This document shows, piece by piece, positions 52,497 through 62,054 of a DNA stretch of 64,000 bases (positions are counted from its first letter, which is position 1; each line of letters opens with the position of its first letter). The notes under the pieces were generated by a model. The model saw only the letters and a list, made by a program, of their open reading frames with translations, was not told the origin of the DNA and ran no database searches. Both the position numbers and the translations under genes were made by a program. Origin of the DNA: Verrucomicrobiota bacterium. Its GTDB lineage: Bacteria > Verrucomicrobiota > Verrucomicrobiia > Verrucomicrobiales > Akkermansiaceae. The DNA is taken from NCBI GenBank assembly GCA_004293445.1, contig RDYP01000001.1, positions 206,754-270,753 of the forward strand, in the 5' to 3' direction.

Positions 52497-54047
52497 ATGC
52501 CCGCTTACTATCTCGAAGCCCTGACCGTCTTCCTCGGACTCGTTCTGCTGATGGTCGAAGCCTTCGGTCCCCGCGACTCGAAGAAATCCGTCGGCATCCT
52601 GGCCGTCGTCGGCCTGATCCTCATCCTTATTGCTACTTTCTTTGCCTACGGACCCGAGGCGAAGCCCGATTCCGCTTGGGCCAAATGGTCGCTCTGGAAC
52701 TTCTACAACTTCGACGGACTGGCCCGCTTCTACAAGGGCTTTGCCCTCGTCTGCACGATCCTCGTGGTACTGATGTCCCTCGATTACCGCTCCATTCTTG
52801 CTCGTTTCACCGATGATCCGGAGTCCGAAAACGGAACAGGCGAGTATTATGCCCTACCCGTCTTCGCCTGCGCCGGAATGATGTGGATGGCCTCCGCCAA
52901 AGATCTCGCAGGTGCATTCGTAGCCCTCGAGCTGGTCACCATCACCTTCTACATCCTCGTCGCCTATCTTCGCCGCAATGTCGGCTCCCTCGAAGCCGGC
53001 GTGAAATATCTCATCCTCGGTGCCCTCAGTACTGGCTTCCTAGTTTACGGCATCGCTTGGATCTATGGCGCCACTGGCACGATGAATCTGGCAGAAATCG
53101 GCCAATCCCTCTCGTTGGTCACTTTTGAAGGGAACGTCGGAACCCATGCGATTCCCTCCGCCACCGCAGGACTCGCCGATGGCGCCGTTGTATCCCTCGA
53201 TACCACCTCCTTGCTTTTCGGGATCGCCCTCGTCCTCATCGCTCTTGGCTTCAAGGTCGGTGCCGTGCCCATGCAGGCGTGGATCCCCGACGTCTATCAA
53301 GGCGCACCCACTCCGACGACCGCCTTTCTCTCGGTCGGATCGAAGGCCGCTGGTTTCATTCTTCTCATCCGCTTTCTCAATCCCCTCCTGCAGGCCGGTT
53401 CTCCCGTGGCCCCGCAAGTGCTTTCGATGCTCGGCCTTATCGCTGGTGCCACGCTGATTTTCGGCAATCTGGCTGCCATTGGGCAAAGCAATTTCAAGCG
53501 GCTCCTCGCCTATTCCTCGATCGCCCACGCGGGTTTCCTCATCCTCGCTCTCGCCGTATGGAAGCCTGCGAATGAGAGCGGCCTCGGTTCCGTGCAAACG
53601 GTGTCATTCTATCTCGCCACCTACCTCCTGATGACTCTGGCGAGCTTCTTCGTAGTGGCCCAGGTCCGCATCCAAGACGGATCGGAGGAAATCGCCGCAC
53701 TCAACGGTCTTTCCAAGCGGAACCCCATCCTCGCCACTGCGCTCACCCTAATCATGGCAGCGCTCGCCGGTGTCCCGCTCACCGCCGGCTTCATGGGCAA
53801 GTTCTTCGTCTTCTCACTCGCTGTCGAGGCGAAGCTCTGGTGGGGCCTTGCCCTCGCCGTGGTCGGGGCCGCAGCGGGCTTCTACTACTACTTTAAGGTC
53901 ATTCGGGCCATCTGGTGGGAGGCTCCTGCTGCCTCGGCCACGCCGATCTCCTTGCCACCCGTTACTCGCGGCAGCCTGGTCATTCTGACCCTCGCCATCG
54001 TCGTCCTTGGCGTCTGGCCGCAGCCCATTCTCTGGCTACTCAATTGA
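52497..54047 (+). CDS. nuoN: NADH-quinone oxidoreductase subunit N
   Basis: A 516-residue antiporter-like subunit, last gene of the operon. Typical motifs are FVALELVTITFYILVAYLRR, SLEAGVKYLILGALSTGFLVYG (key part KYLILGALSTG), VPMQAWIPDVYQGAPTP and LLAYSSIAHAGFLIL. After the stop GGGACA/TGTCCC (54054-54069) can form a small hairpin without a T-run. Confidence 0.95.
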   Translation: MPAYYLEALTVFLGLVLLMVEAFGPRDSKKSVGILAVVGLILILIATFFAYGPEAKPDSAWAKWSLWNFYNFDGLARFYKGFALVCTILVVLMSLDYRSILARFTDDPESENGTGEYYALPVFACAGMMWMASAKDLAGAFVALELVTITFYILVAYLRRNVGSLEAGVKYLILGALSTGFLVYGIAWIYGATGTMNLAEIGQSLSLVTFEGNVGTHAIPSATAGLADGAVVSLDTTSLLFGIALVLIALGFKVGAVPMQAWIPDVYQGAPTPTTAFLSVGSKAAGFILLIRFLNPLLQAGSPVAPQVLSMLGLIAGATLIFGNLAAIGQSNFKRLLAYSSIAHAGFLILALAVWKPANESGLGSVQTVSFYLATYLLMTLASFFVVAQVRIQDGSEEIAALNGLSKRNPILATALTLIMAALAGVPLTAGFMGKFFVFSLAVEAKLWWGLALAVVGAAAGFYYYFKVIRAIWWEAPAASATPISLPPVTRGSLVILTLAIVVLGVWPQPILWLLN

Positions 54048-54094
54048 GGAACAGGGACAACCCTGTCCCCCTGTCACTCCATCTTCTCTCGGCG

Positions 54095-54571
54095 ATGCTC
54101 GCGACCGATTTCTCTTGGAGAGACTCGTTCGCGCTGGCCTCCCTCATCGGCTCTCTCGTTGCAGCCTTCGCCTTTCATTTCCTCCCTCTGGAGTCGGGTT
54201 GGGGTTCGGATATGACAAAGGGCTGGGAGACTTGGATGGAGATCTTCGCCTTGCTCAGATCTCTCAATTTCGCCGATCTTCAAACGATGATCGGCTCTTC
54301 GTGTTTTATCACCTGGATCGCGCTGGTAATCTCATCGGTTCCGCTTTTCCCCATCCTTCAACGCTCTCGCCTTGCCGCGCGCTTTGTCACGGTCTGCTCT
54401 GCTCTTGTTCTGATAGGCTTGGGCGTTGTGGTCGCCATCAACAATCTGGGGCCGGAGCAGAATCCCGGCTCCGCAGTTTTTTGTCTCTTCGCCAGCGTCT
54501 TCCTTCATTTCATCGGCATTGTGCTGGTGCGCTGCCAGATTCCGCAACTTCAGGGGGCCGATCCTCCATGA
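54095..54571 (+). CDS. Small four-helix membrane protein, unknown
   Basis: A 158-residue protein with four predicted membrane segments (LIGSLVAAFAFHFLPL; CFITWIALVISSVPLF; FVTVCSALVLIGLGVVVAI; VFCLFASVFLHFIGIVLVRC). I recognise no family. ATG 54095 is chosen as start because the frame upstream runs through the nuoN gene. It begins 48 bases after nuoN and could be cotranscribed with complex I. Confidence 0.65.
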   Translation: MLATDFSWRDSFALASLIGSLVAAFAFHFLPLESGWGSDMTKGWETWMEIFALLRSLNFADLQTMIGSSCFITWIALVISSVPLFPILQRSRLAARFVTVCSALVLIGLGVVVAINNLGPEQNPGSAVFCLFASVFLHFIGIVLVRCQIPQLQGADPP

Positions 54572-54644
54572 ATTCCTTCTCCGGGAATCTCATGGAAATG
54601 CCTTGAAAGCCTGCCGCTCTCTCCGACGTTTCGCTCACTGTCTC

Positions 54645-56498
54645 ATGCCTTTCCGCATCGCCGCCATCCTGCTCATTTTCGTCCTGGTCGCCCGGGCCGA
54701 TGACTTCGCGGCGAAGGCTACACCGCTCCTTGCGAAATACTGCTATGATTGCCACGGCGACAAAAAACAAAAGGGAGGCATCGAGGTCCACCAACTCACC
54801 TCCACCGATGCAGCGCTTCGCCATCATCGCTTCCTCGAAAATATCGCCGAACAGGTGGAGCTCGGCGACATGCCGCCCGACGACGAGGATGTTCTTCCCA
54901 GCGATGCTGAGCGAGATGCTCTCGTCCGCGAAATCCGCAGTCTCCTCAAAAAGTTGGAAGGTGGCGATTTCCCCCGCAACCCGGGTCGCACCACGGTTCG
55001 CCGCCTGAATCGGAACGAATACAACAACACGGTCCGCGATCTCTTCGGCGTCGAATTCCAACCCGGCCGCGATTTCCCGGCCGATGGGGCCGGTGGCGAG
55101 GGTTTCGACAACGTCGGCGACGCCCTCTTCGTCCACCCATCGCTGATGGAGAAATACCTCTCCGCCTCGAAGCGAGTGGTCGCAGCCATCTACGACGACC
55201 CCAAGCGACTCTCGCGGGCCATTAGCACAAAGCCCTCGGAGAAAGTTCCTGCGCCCAAAGCCGCCCGCGTCGTTCTTCTCAACCACGCGTCCCTCGCTTT
55301 CCGCCGTCGTGTTACTGAAGATGACCTCGAACCCCTGATCGCCTTGTTCGAACGCCGCTTCGCGTCAGGCCTAAGCTTCGAAGAGGCGTTACGGATTCCC
55401 CTACAGTCGCTCCTCGTTCATCCATCCTTCCTCTTCCGTATGGAGAACGACCGGACTGGAGAGGCGGAGTGGCGCATCGATGACTTCGAACTCGCTACCC
55501 GGCTTTCTTACTTTCTCTGGGCCTCCATGCCCGATCGACGACTGCTCAAGCTCGCCGACCAAGGCAAGCTCTCCGATCCCGCGATCCTTCGCAGTGAAGC
55601 GCTGCGCATGATTGCCGACCCACGCTCGGAAACTCTCTCCCGCCATTTCGCAGGCCAGTGGCTCGGCTTCGATGACCTCCGCGAGGTCGCGGAGCCCGAT
55701 AGCAAACGCTTCCCAAGCTTTACGCAAAGTCTCCGGGTTGCGATGTATCGAGAGTCGGTCGAGTTCTTCAATCATCTCCTGCGCGCCAATCGCCCCGCTA
55801 CCGAACTTCTCCACGCCGACTACACGTTCGCGAACGCTGAGCTCGCCCGTCACTATGGACTCGATGGCGTGATCGGCAGTCGCCTCCAGAGAATTCCTCT
55901 CAACGACCCCCAGCGCGGAGGAATCATCGGCCAGGCATCGGTCCTGACCACCACCTCCATGCCGCTGCGCACCAGCCCGGTGAAACGAGGAAAATGGATC
56001 CTCGATACCCTGCTCGGCACGCCTCCTCCTCCTCCTCCTCCGGATGCTGGCGTGTTGCCCGGCGACGATAAATCCACCGAAGGACTCTCTTTCCGCGAGG
56101 TCCTCGAAGTTCATCGTACCAAGGCAAGCTGCGCCGGTTGCCACGAAAAGATCGACCCGCTCGGCTTCGGGCTTGAGAACTTCGATGCCATCGGTCGCTG
56201 GCGCAGCGTGGATACCAACGGCAATCCCATCGATTCCCTCGCCACCCTCCCCGGCGATATTTCCTTCTCCACCCCCAAACAGCTCAAGGACCTGCTCCTC
56301 TCTTCCGATGAGCTGTTCCTCCGCAACCTATCCCGGAAAATGCTGGCCTACTCCCTCGGCAGGCCGCTTGAATATTACGACGAAGCGGTGGTCAGCGATC
56401 TCGTATCCAAGCTCCGCGAGGACGACCTCAAAATGCAAACTCTCGTGCTTTCAATCATCGCCTCCCACCCCTTCCAGCATCGCTCCGCGAAACGCTGA
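54645..56498 (+). CDS. Cytochrome c-containing DUF1592 protein
   Basis: A 617-residue exported protein. After a signal peptide (FRIAAILLIFVLVARA) comes a heme-binding YCYDCHG (CxxCH) domain, then DUF1587 (RLNRNEYNNTVRDLFGV), DUF1595/1592 (ATRLSYFLWASMPDRRLL), DUF1588 (RGGIIGQASVLTTTSMPLRT) with a run of seven prolines, and DUF1585 with a second CxxCH (CAGCHEKIDPLGFGLENFD). This architecture is abundant in Planctomycetota and Verrucomicrobiota and occurs with DUF1552 partners. Function is not established; periplasmic oxidation of a polymer-derived substrate has been suggested. The stop precedes the DUF1552 gene by 38 bases. Confidence 0.9.
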   Translation: MPFRIAAILLIFVLVARADDFAAKATPLLAKYCYDCHGDKKQKGGIEVHQLTSTDAALRHHRFLENIAEQVELGDMPPDDEDVLPSDAERDALVREIRSLLKKLEGGDFPRNPGRTTVRRLNRNEYNNTVRDLFGVEFQPGRDFPADGAGGEGFDNVGDALFVHPSLMEKYLSASKRVVAAIYDDPKRLSRAISTKPSEKVPAPKAARVVLLNHASLAFRRRVTEDDLEPLIALFERRFASGLSFEEALRIPLQSLLVHPSFLFRMENDRTGEAEWRIDDFELATRLSYFLWASMPDRRLLKLADQGKLSDPAILRSEALRMIADPRSETLSRHFAGQWLGFDDLREVAEPDSKRFPSFTQSLRVAMYRESVEFFNHLLRANRPATELLHADYTFANAELARHYGLDGVIGSRLQRIPLNDPQRGGIIGQASVLTTTSMPLRTSPVKRGKWILDTLLGTPPPPPPPDAGVLPGDDKSTEGLSFREVLEVHRTKASCAGCHEKIDPLGFGLENFDAIGRWRSVDTNGNPIDSLATLPGDISFSTPKQLKDLLLSSDELFLRNLSRKMLAYSLGRPLEYYDEAVVSDLVSKLREDDLKMQTLVLSIIASHPFQHRSAKR

Positions 56499-56536
56499 CC
56501 GATCGATTTCAAAGAAGCTCACGCGAACCCGCACTC

Positions 56537-57943
56537 ATGGCAAATCTCCAAACCCAGAACTGGCTCATGCCTCGCCGCTCCTTCCTCAAGGGAGCCGGAG
56601 CCACCCTAGCCCTCCCCTTCCTCGACGCCATGCGTCCTCTGATGGCGGCTGGAAATTCGACACTCTCTCCGATCCGCATCGCCCTCCTCTACATGCCGAA
56701 CGGCGTCCGCCAAGACCGCTGGACCCCCGACGGCGATGGGTCCCGCTTCAAGCTTTCCCCCATCCTCTCGCCCCTCGAGAAGCATCGCAAGGATCTCCTC
56801 GTCCTCACCGGTCTACAGAACAAGGCCTCTTTCACCGGCGATGGCCACTACGTCAAAACCGGCGGTTGGCTCACCGGGACCACCATCACGAAAACCACCG
56901 GCTCGGATATCGCCGCGGGTGGCATCTCGATGGATCAGATCGCAGCCCGCCAAATCGGCCAACGAACCAAGTTGCCCTCTCTCGAACTTGGCACCGAGCC
57001 CGTCGCGACCGGCATCGATACCAACGTCAATTACACCCGACTCTACGCTTCGCATATCTCGTGGAAAACATCCACGGTCCCGCTGCCCTGCGAAATCAAT
57101 CCACGCGTTGCTTTCGACCGGCTTTTCCGAACTCGCTCCCAAGGTAGTGAAAAGCAAGCTGCTGATGACAAGTCGGTGCTGGATCTCGTTCGCACCGATG
57201 CCAAGCGTCTCCAATCCAAGCTCGGTCAGTCCGATCGCCACAAGCTCGAGCAGTACCTCGAATCCATTCGCGAAGTCGAACGCCGGATCGAAGCGGAAGC
57301 CGCCGTGCTCGGAGCTGGCGAAAACCTCCCGCCCGAGCTGCTAAAACAGATGGACGCCCTCGATCAGTGGATCTCCCGCTCGATGGGAAAGGCCTCCCGC
57401 GAGGAGGAACTCAACTCGCTCCCACGTTTCGATCATTCCGAACACTGCCGGATCATGACCGAGCTCATGGTTCTCGCCTTCTGGTCGGATTCCACCCGCG
57501 TCGCTTCCTTCATGTTCGGCAACGATGTCACCGGTCGGAATTTCTCCTTTCTCGAAGGCGTCAATGGAGGTCATCACGAGATTTCCCACCATAGCAATGA
57601 CGGCAGCAAACTCGATCAATACGAAAGGATCAACCGCTGGCATATCGAGCAGTACGGCACCATGCTCGATCGCATGAAGGAGATCCAAGAAGGCGACGGC
57701 ACTCTGCTGGACCACTCAATGGTCGCCTTCGGTTCGCCCATCCGCGACGGAAATTCCCACGATCCTACGAACGTCCCCATCGTGGTCGCTGGCGGGTCTA
57801 AGGCAGGACTTAAAACCGGCAAGCACATGGTTTACGACCCGGGCACTCCTCTATGCGGGCTCTGGATCAGCATGCTGGAAGCCGCTGGCGTGAAAGCCCG
57901 CGAACTGGGCGATGCATCCGATGGGCTCCGCGGCATCGGCTGA
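56537..57943 (+). CDS. DUF1552 protein with Tat-type signal
   Basis: A 468-residue protein. The leader RRSFLKGAGATLALPFLDA is a twin-arginine signal, so it is probably exported folded, perhaps with a cofactor or metal. The DUF1552 domain follows (IALLYMPNGVRQDRWTPDGDG; FLEGVNGGHHEISHHSND; LLDHSMVAFGSPIRDGNSHD); these His/Asp-rich motifs recall sulfatase-like metal sites (DUF1501/DUF1552 group). It forms a pair with the upstream DUF1592 cytochrome. The gene converges on rimK with 8 bases between. Confidence 0.9.
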   Translation: MANLQTQNWLMPRRSFLKGAGATLALPFLDAMRPLMAAGNSTLSPIRIALLYMPNGVRQDRWTPDGDGSRFKLSPILSPLEKHRKDLLVLTGLQNKASFTGDGHYVKTGGWLTGTTITKTTGSDIAAGGISMDQIAARQIGQRTKLPSLELGTEPVATGIDTNVNYTRLYASHISWKTSTVPLPCEINPRVAFDRLFRTRSQGSEKQAADDKSVLDLVRTDAKRLQSKLGQSDRHKLEQYLESIREVERRIEAEAAVLGAGENLPPELLKQMDALDQWISRSMGKASREEELNSLPRFDHSEHCRIMTELMVLAFWSDSTRVASFMFGNDVTGRNFSFLEGVNGGHHEISHHSNDGSKLDQYERINRWHIEQYGTMLDRMKEIQEGDGTLLDHSMVAFGSPIRDGNSHDPTNVPIVVAGGSKAGLKTGKHMVYDPGTPLCGLWISMLEAAGVKARELGDASDGLRGIG

Positions 57944-57951
57944 TCTCCGCG

Positions 57952-58857
57952 TCAGCGGTCGGTCGGCTTCGGGGGCTTCGGGCGCTTCACCGCAGCTTTC
58001 TCGATGAAGTCGATCACCATGTCTGCCACGGGCTTGCCGGATGACTTCTCGATCCCCTCGAGGCCAGGCGACGAATTGACTTCCATGACCACCGGCCCGT
58101 GATTCGATCGCAGCAGGTCAACTCCCGCGAAGTTCAGTCCCATGATCTTGGCCGCACGGATTGCGACCGAGCGCTCCTCCGGGGTGATCTTCACCTTTTC
58201 CGCGCTGCCGCCACGATGCAGGTTTGAGCGGAATTCGCCCTCCGCTGCCTGCCGCTTCATCGATGCCACGACCTTGCCGTCGACGACGACACAGCGGATG
58301 TCAGCACCCTTCGCCTCTTTGATGAATTCCTGAACCAGAATGTCGGCACGAAGGCCTTTGAAGGCCTCGATCACGGACTCTGCCGCCTTCGCGGTCTCCG
58401 CCAGTACCACCCCGACCCCCTGCGTGCCTTCCAACAATTTGATCACCAGTGGAGCCCCACCACACATCTTGATCAGCTCCCCCGTCGCATCGGTCGAGTG
58501 CGCAAACCCGGTGATCGGCAAACCCACTCCTTTCCGTGCCAGCAATTGCATGCTGCGCAGTTTGTCCCTTGAGCGGGCGATTGCCACCGAGTCGTTTACC
58601 GTGAACACGCCCATCATTTCGAACTGACGAACCACGGCGTTTCCGTAGAAAGTGTGACTTGCACCGATCCTCGGAATCACCGCATCGGCAGTGAGCTCCT
58701 CACCCTCGATGAAAATCTTGGGATTGTGCGCCGTGATGTTCATATAGCAGCGCAGATAGTCGACCACCCGCACCTCATGGCCCCGGGCTTCGGCGGCTTG
58801 GACAAGGGCGGAGGTGCTGTAGAGATTCGCGTTGCGCGAAAGGACGAGGATTTTCAT
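57952..58857 (-). CDS. rimK: RimK family alpha-L-glutamate ligase
   Basis: A 301-residue ATP-grasp enzyme; E. coli RimK adds glutamates to the C-terminus of ribosomal protein S6. The N-terminal [15 protein letters not shown] is the family signature; [46 protein letters not shown] and [26 protein letters not shown] are the ATP and metal-binding blocks. It follows a retropepsin-like gene with a four-base overlap (ATGA), an arrangement like the rimB-rimK genes of pseudomonads. Confidence 0.93.
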   Translation of the reverse strand: MKILVLSRNANLYSTSALVQAAEARGHEVRVVDYLRCYMNITAHNPKIFIEGEELTADAVIPRIGASHTFYGNAVVRQFEMMGVFTVNDSVAIARSRDKLRSMQLLARKGVGLPITGFAHSTDATGELIKMCGGAPLVIKLLEGTQGVGVVLAETAKAAESVIEAFKGLRADILVQEFIKEAKGADIRCVVVDGKVVASMKRQAAEGEFRSNLHRGGSAEKVKITPEERSVAIRAAKIMGLNFAGVDLLRSNHGPVVMEVNSSPGLEGIEKSSGKPVADMVIDFIEKAAVKRPKPPKPTDR

Positions 58858-59411
58858 GGGCGGCGGATGCCTGGTAACTGCGCTTCGAGATCGCGGAGCG
58901 GACCCATCAGATGGTCGCCCTGCGGGTCAATGAGAAAAAATCCGGCCAAGGCCCGGCGGCCCAAGAGCATGGGGCAACGCATGTCGGAACGGTCGGCTAA
59001 GGTCAGCCGAATCCGCCAGGTGAAGCCACCGGGAAAAACCGCATCGGTCTCGATGTAATAACGTTTTCGGGCGATTCCCGTGGAACTCTTCACTTTCCCC
59101 GAACCTGCCAAAGCAGCCTCGCAGGAGATCCGGCGACCGTAATGATCGCAGGTGACAAAGAAGACACTCTTGCCGTCGGGCGACAGTTGGATGCGCTCCG
59201 CATGCAGCGAAGAAGTCCGCGCACCGCTGTCCGTCTTCGCATGCAGCGGCCCCACGCCAAATTCCGGCAAGGCCACCCACTCTCTTCGTCCTACTAACAG
59301 ACGCGGCATGCCGACCTGCTTCCATGGCAGACCCAGCTCCCGCGCCAACTGGGCGGATGGAGCGTCCACCGGCTGCGGCACGGCCTTGAAGCTGCGAGGA
59401 ATGCGTTTCAT
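58854..59411 (-). CDS. RimB-like retropepsin protease
   Basis: A 185-residue retropepsin-like protein ('ATP-dependent zinc protease', DUF785). The active-site motif is [16 protein letters not shown], followed by [16 protein letters not shown]. It has no signal peptide. In Pseudomonas the corresponding RimB removes glutamates added to S6 by RimK, so this gene and the following rimK may form a reversible modification pair. It shares the family, but not the leader or low-complexity linker, with the exported protein at 26190-26885. Confidence 0.88.
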   Translation of the reverse strand: MKRIPRSFKAVPQPVDAPSAQLARELGLPWKQVGMPRLLVGRREWVALPEFGVGPLHAKTDSGARTSSLHAERIQLSPDGKSVFFVTCDHYGRRISCEAALAGSGKVKSSTGIARKRYYIETDAVFPGGFTWRIRLTLADRSDMRCPMLLGRRALAGFFLIDPQGDHLMGPLRDLEAQLPGIRRP

Positions 59412-59518
59412 GCAAGAGACGGAATCAACAAACCCAACATGCGTGAACTTGAGGGCGCGAATTTAAAAACCCGGGAGATGCTGCCGCTTGCTGTTTCAGG
59501 TGACAATGATGCGACTCT

Positions 59519-61171
59519 TCAATCCGCCAGCAAACTCGCCGCCATCGCGCGCGCAGACTCGCCACCGCCGCCCAGCATTCGGACCAACTCAGCAATCCGC
59601 CCCTCCCCCGCGACGGGATAAAGCCGCGATCGTGTCCGCCCGCCGGCGACCTCTTTTTCGACCACATAATGCCGTGCCGCCAAGGCAGCAACCTGAGGGA
59701 AATGGGTGATGGCTACGACCTGGTGCCGCGCACCCAGCCCCGCCATCTTTTTCCCAACCGCCCGCGCGATCTCACCGCCGACGTTCGCGTCGATCTCATC
59801 GAAGACCATCAGCGGCGTTGCATCCTGCTCCGCCAGCGCGCTCTTCACGGCCAGCATCACACGGCTGATCTCGCCGCTCGATGCGATCTGCCGCAGCGGC
59901 TGCAGAGGTTCTCCAGGATTCGGGCCGAACAAGAATTCCACGCTCTCCAACCCCCAAGCCCCCGGCTCCCTACCTGCCTGAATCCGCAGTTCGAACGAGG
60001 ATTGTTTGAATCCGAGATCCTTCAGCTGATCCGCGATTTCCTTCGCTAGCTTCGGAGCCGCTTTTTTACGCTTCGCACCCAACGTCAGACCCGCCTTGTC
60101 GGTCGCTTCCCGCAAGGCATCAACCTCAGCACCTAGCTGTTCCAGACGCTCTCCGCGATTCTCCACCGCGTCCAATCGCGCGGCGGCGCGGTCGCGATGG
60201 GCGATTACTGCTGTCAGATCGGCACCGTACTTCCTCTTCAGCGTTTCAAAGACATTGACCCGCCTCTCCAAGCGCTGGGCTTCAGCAGGATCGATGTCGA
60301 GCTCTTCGGCATAGTCAGCCAACGACCGCTCGAGCTCCTGCAATTCCATCACCGCCGCTTCCAAACCTTGGGTCCGATCGCGAATGCCCGGGTCCAACTT
60401 CTCAAGATCGCGGACCCACCGCTGAACTTCCACCAGACGCGCCAGCACTCCGCTCTCATCCACTCCCAGGGCCGATGCCGCCGCCGCCGAAAGCTCCACC
60501 AATCGTGTCGCATTGCTCGCTCTCCGATATCGATCGGCGATTTCATCTTCTTCCTCCGGCTTGAGCTGCGCGGCATCGATCTCGTCGACCTGATGCCGCA
60601 GAAGCTCGAGCTCCTGATTGCTGGCGGATTCTGCCGATCTCAAATCGTCGAGCTCCGCGATCTTATCGCGCCAAGCCCGCCAGGCCCGACGATAAGTATC
60701 CAAAGCGCCATCGCTCCCCGCATAGGCATCGAGCATCGACAGCTGACGCTCGGTCGAAAGCAAGGACTGGTGATCATGAGGTCCGTGGAGGTCGACCAAG
60801 TGCTCACCGAGTCGCTTGAGCAAACCCAAGGTGACCGGTGAATCATTGACGAATTGCCGACTCGCATTGAGTCCAATAACCCGTCGGACGATGAGCGACC
60901 CATCCTCGCAGGGCTCCAAGCCGCCTTCCGCCAATACCGCATCGGCCTCCGCCGCATCGCGCAACTGGAACACCGCCTCCACTGTGCAGGCGTCCTCGCC
61001 GGTTCGGATCAGGGACTTGTCGGCACGCTCACCGAGCACGAGCTTTAGGGCACCGACAATGACCGACTTGCCGGCCCCGGTTTCGCCGGTCACTCCGACC
61101 AGACCAGGACCGAGCTCCCAGACAAGTTCATCGACGAGGGCGAGATTGCGGATTTTGAGAAGATTGAGCAT
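59519..61171 (-). CDS. recN: DNA repair protein RecN
   Basis: A 550-residue SMC-like ATPase for double-strand break repair. Walker A is GETGAGKSVIVGAL; a long helical coiled coil is interrupted in the middle (residues about 150-360); the signature ASSGEISRVMLA and Walker B LMVFDEIDANVGG follow, with VAITHFPQVAALA. ATG 61171 (MLNLLKIRNLALVDEL) is preferred to 61201. The divergent hydrolase gene starts 48 bases away. Confidence 0.95.
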   Translation of the reverse strand: MLNLLKIRNLALVDELVWELGPGLVGVTGETGAGKSVIVGALKLVLGERADKSLIRTGEDACTVEAVFQLRDAAEADAVLAEGGLEPCEDGSLIVRRVIGLNASRQFVNDSPVTLGLLKRLGEHLVDLHGPHDHQSLLSTERQLSMLDAYAGSDGALDTYRRAWRAWRDKIAELDDLRSAESASNQELELLRHQVDEIDAAQLKPEEEDEIADRYRRASNATRLVELSAAAASALGVDESGVLARLVEVQRWVRDLEKLDPGIRDRTQGLEAAVMELQELERSLADYAEELDIDPAEAQRLERRVNVFETLKRKYGADLTAVIAHRDRAAARLDAVENRGERLEQLGAEVDALREATDKAGLTLGAKRKKAAPKLAKEIADQLKDLGFKQSSFELRIQAGREPGAWGLESVEFLFGPNPGEPLQPLRQIASSGEISRVMLAVKSALAEQDATPLMVFDEIDANVGGEIARAVGKKMAGLGARHQVVAITHFPQVAALAARHYVVEKEVAGGRTRSRLYPVAGEGRIAELVRMLGGGGESARAMAASLLAD

Positions 61172-61219
61172 GGCCGTTGCCGCGGTGCGCGCATTATGCA
61201 AGCGTCCGCACGGGAATCA

Positions 61220-62005
61220 ATGGCGGCGGATTTTGAACTCACCTTTCTCGGCACCGGCACCTCGGTCGGTGTCCCGGTGATCGGTTGCCCGTGCCGGATT
61301 TGTCACTCGTCGGACCCGCGGAACAAGCGCACCCGCTCGTCCATCCATCTCCGCGCGGGAGATACCTCCGTGCTGGTCGATTCCGGGCCAGACCTCCGAG
61401 AACAGGCGCTGCGCGAAGGGCTGTCGAAGGTGGACGCCGTGATCTACACTCACGACCACGTCGACCACGTGGTCGGTTTCGACGAATTGCGCGCCTTTTG
61501 CTGGCATCGGGATTCCCCGCTTCCTCTCTATGCCCGGCCCTCGTGTATGGACACGCTGCGGACCATGTTCGGCTGGGCTTTTTCTGAGAAAAACGTTCAC
61601 GCCGGTTACATTAAGCCAGCGCCGCAACTCATCGAGGGACCCTTTTCAATCGGCCCGCTTGAAATCACGCCACTCCCGGTCGAGCACGCGGCTACCGAGA
61701 CCCTTGGCTTCTTGTTCCGCAGCCCCGGCGCCCCTGCCATTGCTTACATCCCGGACGCCAAACGCATTCCATGCCCGACCATGGATCTCCTCCGTGATTG
61801 CGACATTCTCATCATCGATGGTCTCCACTCCCGTCCCCACCCCACCCATCTTTCCACTGGTGAGGCACTGGAAATCATCGCCGATTTGAAAGTGCCACGC
61901 GCTTGGCTGACCCATCTGACGCACGAAAGCGATCACTCCGAGCTCGAGGCGAGCCTACCGCAAGGAGTCGGGCTCGCTTGGGATGGTCTGAAAATCCGTG
62001 CATGA
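61220..62005 (+). CDS. PhnP-like MBL-fold hydrolase
   Basis: A metallo-beta-lactamase-fold protein of about 261 residues. The N-terminus TFLGTGTSVGVPVIGCPCRIC and the metal motif YTHDHVDHVVG, with later VEHAA and HLTHESDHSE, match the PhnP/cyclic phosphodiesterase group; GCPCRICHS provides the extra Cys zinc site seen in PhnP. Substrate unknown. ATG 61220 is preferred to 61196. Its end overlaps the open frame of the next gene. Confidence 0.9.
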   Translation: MAADFELTFLGTGTSVGVPVIGCPCRICHSSDPRNKRTRSSIHLRAGDTSVLVDSGPDLREQALREGLSKVDAVIYTHDHVDHVVGFDELRAFCWHRDSPLPLYARPSCMDTLRTMFGWAFSEKNVHAGYIKPAPQLIEGPFSIGPLEITPLPVEHAATETLGFLFRSPGAPAIAYIPDAKRIPCPTMDLLRDCDILIIDGLHSRPHPTHLSTGEALEIIADLKVPRAWLTHLTHESDHSELEASLPQGVGLAWDGLKIRA

Positions 62006-62054
62006 TCGCAGAACCGCGGCTTGCCTCCAAAGTCCGGACGTTCATGGTAGCCGA

